64,000 nt of DNA, taken from positions 1 through 64,000 of the forward strand of contig JAAUQL010000015.1 in the NCBI GenBank assembly GCA_012033595.1, given 5' to 3'. The DNA comes from Cyclobacteriaceae bacterium (lineage in GTDB: Bacteria; Bacteroidota; Bacteroidia; Cytophagales; Cyclobacteriaceae). A program made the position numbers and the translations under genes. Positions 60,070-64,000 of this stretch are shown here, in pieces (positions within the stretch are counted from its first letter, which is position 1; each line of letters begins with the position of its first letter). The notes under the pieces were generated by a model that was not told the DNA's origin, did not search any database, and saw only the letters and a list, made by a program, of their open reading frames with translations.

Positions 60070-60744
60070 TTATTTAACCGGAAAATCAAAATAGGTAGTG
60101 GGAAAAGGCTCGTTCCTCAGTGTGAAATGCCACCATTCTTCTTTATAAGGACGAAAACCATGCGCCATCATTGCCTGTTGTAGCATCATTCGGTTGGTTC
60201 TTTGTTGCAGGCTTAGTACCTCACTGGCATATCCTGATCTTGGACTGAAAAAATCCCAGCTTGTACCCATATCCACCTCTTGCCCCATTTGGTACCCTGA
60301 TAGATAGACCAAGGTGAGGTCAACCGTGCTGCCCCTGGAATGCCCCGACCTGGAGCTGATGTATCCTTGACGAAACAAGGATTTTTTATCAATATCCGGG
60401 TAATAAGTGGCTTTCATCCTGGTGTCTTGGAGGTCTCTGCTCCAGCGGACAAAGTGGTTGACTGCTTGCTGTGGCCGATAGCCATCGAACACTTTTAGCC
60501 CATAGCCTGATGTCTTCAGTTCCTTTTGCACGTTATACAGCGCCATGGCGGCTTCGGCAGTCAGGTAACATATATTGGCCTGATATCCATCGATGGTGTC
60601 GCCAACAAAATTGTGAGTTGAAAAATACCTCAGATCGATTTCTATGTCCGGAATCACCTTTTTCACATCCACAAAATCATCGGGCACGTGTTGATTTTCA
60701 AAAACAAAAAAGACTATATATGTTAATAATAATCTGAGGATCAT
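60070..60744 (-). CDS. D-alanyl-D-alanine dipeptidase, VanX-like (peptidase M15D)
   Basis: Zinc dipeptidase that cleaves D-Ala-D-Ala, 224 residues, with an N-terminal hydrophobic segment that could act as an export signal (LRLLLTYIVFFVF). Zinc-site motif SGHSRGSTVDLTL (SxHxxGxxxD), the DMGTSWDFFSPRSG segment and the catalytic/zinc EWWHF are intact. No VanH or VanA is near, so it is likely for peptidoglycan turnover (DdpX-type), not glycopeptide resistance. Convergent with the redoxin gene. Confidence 0.94.
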   Translation of the reverse strand: MILRLLLTYIVFFVFENQHVPDDFVDVKKVIPDIEIDLRYFSTHNFVGDTIDGYQANICYLTAEAAMALYNVQKELKTSGYGLKVFDGYRPQQAVNHFVRWSRDLQDTRMKATYYPDIDKKSLFRQGYISSRSGHSRGSTVDLTLVYLSGYQMGQEVDMGTSWDFFSPRSGYASEVLSLQQRTNRMMLQQAMMAHGFRPYKEEWWHFTLRNEPFPTTYFDFPVK

Positions 60745-61149
60745 TTATTAGTACTGTACTATGAAAAAAAAGAAGTAAGCTATTTTTTAGATATTTAGAT
60801 GTTTGCGCTTTGTGCGCGCGTCAGGAGCAGCCCATGTACTAACACAGGGTTTCACCTGGCATTCAGCATATGTTTCTTGTATCGCGATGGCAAATAAATA
60901 CATGTATTTTAATATACTCAGTCATTTTTCATTTTTTTAATTTTTATACTTGCCCGTCACAGGCATAGCCGGTAAGTATGCGTTCTTTGATGCATTGACA
61001 CCCATGAAGATACTGCGCATATTCATAAAGTTATTTTTACACACTTCGCATTTGAATAGTGAAATAGTAGTTTGGATATTGCAGAGAAGAACACCGTGAC
61101 TGACCAGGCAGGTCATTTTTTATCGAACTGAACTTAAAACAGAAATGGA
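60745..61149. other. Intergenic region upstream of the SDR gene
   Basis: About 400 bases between divergent VanX-like and SDR genes. TATACTTG near 60948 is a near match to the -7 element. No gene seen. Confidence 0.45.
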
Positions 61150-61920
61150 ATGAAAGCAAGAGAATTATTTGATGTAGAAGGTAAGGTCGCGCTCGTGACT
61201 GGTTCTACCGGTGGCCTGGGCAGCTTTTTTGCCAGGGGGCTGGCCGAAAATGGATGTAAGGTAGTATTGAACGGACAATCGCAAGCCAAAGTAGATGCGC
61301 AGGTTCGCGAATTCAACGATCTTGGGTTTCAGGTTCTTGGATATGCTTTTGATGTGACCAACACCCCGCAAATAAACGATTGCGTAAAGAATATAACCAA
61401 TGAAATCGGGCAGGTTGATATTTTGGTCAATAATGCGGGAGTCAACCTGCGGGCGCCTTTGGAAGATTTCGACGATGCAGACTGGGACAAGGTCATTGGT
61501 ATCAACCTGACCGGAGCCTATAAAGTTTCTAAAGCCGTAGTAGCGGGAATGATCGCCAGGAGGTCTGGAAAAATCATTAATATTGGCTCTATGCAAAGCG
61601 AATTGGGCAGACCCACCATTGCACCCTATGCCGCCTCCAAGGGGGGCATCAAGATGCTTACCAAAGGTATGGCCGCAGACTGGGCCAGGTACAACATTCA
61701 GATCAATGGCATTGGCCCGGGCTATTTCAAGACCGATATGACCAGGGCATTGCATGAAGACCCGGCTTTTGATGCGTGGCTTTGTGGTCGCACCCCAAGC
61801 AACAGATGGGGCGATCCCGAAGAGTTGATCGGAGCGCTGCTTTTCCTCTCCTCGGCCGCCAGCAGCTATGTCAATGGCCAAATGTTTTACGTAGATGGTG
61901 GCATGCTGGCTACGGTCTGA
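61150..61920 (+). CDS. Short-chain dehydrogenase, gluconate 5-dehydrogenase/KduD-like
   Basis: Cytosolic NAD(P)-dependent SDR of 256 residues. The cofactor loop is VTGSTGGLGSFFA, the central strand LVNNAGVNLRA, the catalytic Ser in INIGSMQSELGRP and the pair YAASKGGIKML; the C-terminus VNGQMFYVDGGMLAT is classical. Closest by eye to gluconate 5-dehydrogenase and 2-dehydro-3-deoxygluconate 5-dehydrogenase (KduD). It precedes the IolB-like gene by 14 bases, so the two are one operon for uronate or inositol-type catabolism. Confidence 0.9.
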   Translation: MKARELFDVEGKVALVTGSTGGLGSFFARGLAENGCKVVLNGQSQAKVDAQVREFNDLGFQVLGYAFDVTNTPQINDCVKNITNEIGQVDILVNNAGVNLRAPLEDFDDADWDKVIGINLTGAYKVSKAVVAGMIARRSGKIINIGSMQSELGRPTIAPYAASKGGIKMLTKGMAADWARYNIQINGIGPGYFKTDMTRALHEDPAFDAWLCGRTPSNRWGDPEELIGALLFLSSAASSYVNGQMFYVDGGMLATV

Positions 61921-61934
61921 AACAAGCAAGTGAG

Positions 61935-62713
61935 ATGAATGATCTTAGCCATCCTTATCATTGGAAATACACCAGTCCTGAAACAAGAGGCCTACACCTG
62001 ATCGTCAGTCCGGACAACTCCGCCTGCCAGATCACCTGGATATTTCGCTTAAATTTGAGCCAAGGCCAGACGTACACGCTGAGGCAGGAAGCGCTTGAGC
62101 AAAACGGGGTGGTAGTGGCCGGCTCAATAGAATTAACATACCACGGACATCGCCTCTCTTTGGGGAAATGTGATTCATTTTATTTACCGGCAAAACAAGA
62201 CTTGCTTGTTTACGCAAGTGAAGATTGCACCATTTTATCGGAGGAAGCCACTTCGAAGACAAAGGAAGCTTTTTTATCAGAAAATTTGATTTGTCCCTCC
62301 CCTTGGGCGACATACACCAAATACATGGCGTGCCGCCATTCCGGCGCGAAGTGTTTGTGACCCTGGCTCAGCAAGATGAAGCCTCTCGATTGATCTGCGG
62401 TATCACCTTTGGTGAGCCGGGAGCCTGGACCAGTTGGCCACCGCACCAGCACAGCAAAGATTTGGAAGAAGTATATTGCTATTTTGATGTCCCATCACCG
62501 ATGAAAGCCTTTCATTATTCCGGCAGAGAGATGGGTGCCTTCGAGCATATCCATCAGGTTTCTACCGGTGATTGCGTCATCGTGCCGGAGGGCTACCATC
62601 CGACCTGTGGTATGCCCGGGGTGTCGAGTTGCTATTTTTGGGTAATGGCAGCACATCGCCTGGCTAGCCGCAGATATGATCTGGCGGTAAATGATCCATC
62701 CTATCCGGGATAG
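61935..62713 (+). CDS. iolB: IolB-like 5-deoxy-glucuronate isomerase (IolB/KduI superfamily), frameshifted
   Basis: Double-cupin isomerase of about 259 residues. Start at 61935 (MNDLSHPYHWKYTSPETRG). Residues to about 110 lie in one frame, then one T added to the T6 run at 62269-62274 continues FFIRKFDLSLPLGDIHQIHG. The C-terminal cupin has WPPHQHSKDLEEVY with metal-binding His, and VPEGYHPTCGMPG, which fits IolB (5-deoxy-glucuronate to 2-deoxy-5-keto-gluconate) better than KduI. Partnered with the SDR upstream. The other inositol genes (iolC, iolD, iolE, iolG) are not in the window, so the pathway is uncertain. Confidence 0.85.
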
Positions 62714-63172
62714 GAGCAGGGACTTGATTTCTCAGCGTTGGAAAACTTGGAAAGTTAAAAGCATCCTGCATTTATCATGTAGAAACTCTCAACGCATATA
62801 TTCATTCTGAAACCAAGGCTTTAAAATTTCCAGATTCATTTTTAATTACCTTAAATTCGATAACTCTATCCACAACCAGGGGACTATTGTTCTCTTTTTT
62901 TAGGGGGACATTTCTGCAAAATGCAGTTTTACCCATTACAAATCCGGGGTCATTTATAAGAAATGAAATCGTTTAAAAATATGCCTGATTCGGTGCTCTT
63001 GTCCCAGGGTTTTTGGTTCAAGCTGTGCAATTGGCCTATCAAGAACTATCTGGTTGGCGACTATGCGTATTTCACATAACACCGGCAGGGTTATTAAACC
63101 TGAATAAACGATTTATTTGAGTCTAATGTATGTATATACGTTAGGCTAGTCGGGAGCAAATTGTTAAATCAT
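62714..63172. other. Intergenic region before tRNA-Cys
   Basis: About 460 bases. One 38-codon plus-strand frame (62963-63079) has protein-like composition (WFKLCNWPIKNYLVGDYAYF, reminiscent of the start of CatB-type acetyltransferases) but ends abruptly; at most a remnant. No other feature. Confidence 0.35.
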
Positions 63173-63214
63173 AAAAAAAACCTACCATAATCGATTGATT
63201 ATAAGTAGGTTTTA
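63173..63214 (-). terminator. Rho-independent terminator of the tRNA-Cys transcript
   Basis: On the minus strand AAAACCTACTTATAATC and GATTATGGTAGGTTTT pair around AATC and are followed by a T8 tract. Confidence 0.85.
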
Positions 63215-63222
63215 TATTTTAA

Positions 63223-63296
63223 TGGAGGTCTCGGGCGGATTCGAACCGCCGTAGAAGGTTTTGCAGACCTCTGCCTAGCCACTCGGCCACGAGACC
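63223..63296 (-). tRNA. tRNA-Cys (anticodon GCA)
   Basis: Cloverleaf read on the minus strand: acceptor GGTCTCG / CGAGACC, D arm GGCCGAGTGGCTAGGC, anticodon arm GAGGTCTGCAAAACCTTC with GCA, T arm GCGGTTCGAATCCGC, discriminator T and encoded CCA (63223-63225). All stems pair. Single tRNA with its own promoter and terminator. Confidence 0.97.
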
Positions 63297-63313
63297 ATTG
63301 TTTTAATGGGATG

Positions 63314-63344
63314 CAAAATTACAAAAACTGTACATTGAAGCAAA
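63314..63344 (-). promoter_or_regulatory. Promoter of tRNA-Cys (-33 and -7)
   Basis: On the minus strand TTTG (63344-63341), a 19-bp spacer, and TAATTTTG (63321-63314) match the Bacteroidota sigma consensus in both elements and spacing. The tRNA begins 17 bases further on. Confidence 0.8.
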
Positions 63345-63359
63345 TGTTTAATGGTTTAT

Positions 63360-63809
63360 TTAAAATCGGATATGAGCCTTATTTGTCACATTTTTCACCG
63401 ATCTGTCCGACTCCACGCTACCTATTGCAAGGGGAGTATGGTTTTCAAACTGATTTGATCTGATCAATACCAACGTACAGGCGTAAAGCGATGCTATCCC
63501 TTGTTTGGCGGCAAGCAATTCCAATTCCCTGTTTTCGGTTCCCGGATTAAAGATAATTCTTTTGGGTTTTAACCCTGTGATATAGTCGTACCATTCCTGT
63601 TGGTTGGTGGGATTGAGGTACAATGTGACGGTATGTACATCTTCGATCGGTGGTTTGGCCCGGAGATCCAAAATGGATTGTTGGAGGATCTCACCCCTTT
63701 TTATCCCCACAGGTACAAATTCAAAACCTGCCTGATGGAGCATGTTGCAGGCCAAAAAAGCATATCGTGACGGATTGGGGCTGGCGCCCAGTACAACAGT
63801 TTTTTTCAT
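63360..63809 (-). CDS. CoA-binding domain protein (YccU-like), probably C-terminally extended by an indel
   Basis: Small Rossmann-fold CoA-binding protein of unknown role. It begins KTVVLGASPNPSRYAFLA and has TVTLYLNPTNQQEWYDYI, KRIIFNPGTENRELELL and YACTLVLIRSNQF, where relatives normally end. The open frame runs 27 residues further. One T added at CAGTTTGAAA (plus A3 at 63447-63449) would create a stop right after NQF, so the true gene is probably about 63445-63809 and 120 residues. Confidence 0.88.
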   Translation of the reverse strand: MKKTVVLGASPNPSRYAFLACNMLHQAGFEFVPVGIKRGEILQQSILDLRAKPPIEDVHTVTLYLNPTNQQEWYDYITGLKPKRIIFNPGTENRELELLAAKQGIASLYACTLVLIRSNQFENHTPLAIGSVESDRSVKNVTNKAHIRF

Positions 63810-63925
63810 CTTAGCTATTACTCATTTTTTTGTCCAATGTTTCAATCTTATTGTCAATATATTTTTTTTGTTCATTAAACCTTTATCGAAATTGCACCTC
63901 TAAGAGGTGAAAAAAACGATGCAGT

Positions 63926-64000
63926 TTGGAAGATAAAGAATTGCTGAATAAGCTGCGCATGCCCGACACGCGCAATTATGGATTTAACTTACTGGTGCGA
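63926..64000 (+). CDS. RNA polymerase ECF sigma factor, N-terminal fragment cut by window end
   Basis: From a TTG at 63926 the frame reads LEDKELLNKLRMPDTRNYGF and NLLVR to the last base. This is the typical start of Bacteroidota RpoE-type sigma-70 factors (RDPETRNYAFNLLVRKY). The gene continues beyond 64000. Start codon uncertain because an ATG seven bases upstream (63919) is out of frame. Confidence 0.8.
   Translation, partial: MEDKELLNKLRMPDTRNYGFNLLVR

Noticed and set aside
60070-60744. Glycopeptide resistance gene cluster
   Set aside because: Only the VanX-like dipeptidase is present; no ligase or dehydrogenase partner, so a cell-wall turnover role fits better.
61165-61929. 254-codon minus-strand ORF opposite the SDR gene
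   Set aside because: Mirror of the SDR frame; the SDR has all catalytic motifs, this ORF none.
62963-63079. 38-codon ORF resembling the start of a CatB-type acetyltransferase
   Set aside because: Too short and ends before any catalytic motif; kept only as a remark on the intergenic region.

Overview
The window looks like a chromosomal segment of a Cytophagales-like member of the Bacteroidota. The evidence is the gene families (DUF2807 and DUF3078 proteins, a two-component propeller sensor kinase, TamB/TamA-type outer-membrane genes, a menaquinone pathway), the -7 element TAnnTTTG upstream of many genes, and the weak ribosome binding sites. It is ordinary housekeeping and envelope DNA. I see no phage, integron, insertion sequence or CRISPR array.

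Layout. 0-3 kb: an HI0933-type flavoprotein, a small membrane protein and a DUF2807 lipoprotein. 3-8 kb (minus): a branched-chain amino acid operon leuC-leuD-cimA-leuB, whose synthase resembles leptospiral citramalate synthase. 8-14 kb: MscS channel, DUF3078 protein, large sensor kinase. 14-19 kb: a carboxypeptidase-regulatory-like protein, a stand-alone protein resembling the IF-2 N-terminus, a toroid-like secreted protein and an ECF sigma remnant. 19-23 kb: menD, menE, a hypothetical and a cyclophilin. 23-29 kb: acyltransferase, bile-acid/sodium symporter-type transporter and a DEAD-box helicase. 29-37 kb: a tamB-tamA pair. 37-43.5 kb: a divergent locus for 8-amino-Kdo (Kdo8N): a KdsC-like phosphatase, a transaldolase-CBS fusion, kdsA and kdsB on minus, kdnA and kdnB on plus. 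43.5-49.7 kb: msrB, an MDR oxidoreductase, molybdenum cofactor genes (mobA fusion, moaC, moeA) and a heptosyltransferase. 49.8-53.4 kb: two tandem gamma-glutamyltransferases. 53.8-60.8 kb: GH9 glycosidase, secreted lactonase-like propeller, Tat-exported aldo/keto reductase, double-redoxin lipoprotein and a VanX-type dipeptidase. 61-64 kb: an SDR plus an IolB-like isomerase, tRNA-Cys, a CoA-binding protein and the start of an ECF sigma factor.

The most interesting locus is the Kdo8N cluster. It holds recognisable genes for synthesis of Kdo8P from arabinose 5-phosphate, dephosphorylation, oxidation and amination at C8, and CMP activation. The usual SIS-CBS arabinose-5-phosphate isomerase (KdsD) is not in the cluster; its place is taken by a transaldolase-fold enzyme carrying a KdsD-like CBS pair, with unusual residues at active-site positions.

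At least thirteen otherwise normal genes are broken by single-base indels, mostly in homopolymers, and repairing one or two bases restores full-length family members. This pattern indicates uncorrected sequencing error rather than mass pseudogenisation, so those genes are annotated as full spans with the break noted. Family assignments and comparisons with named proteins are from memory; no search was run.
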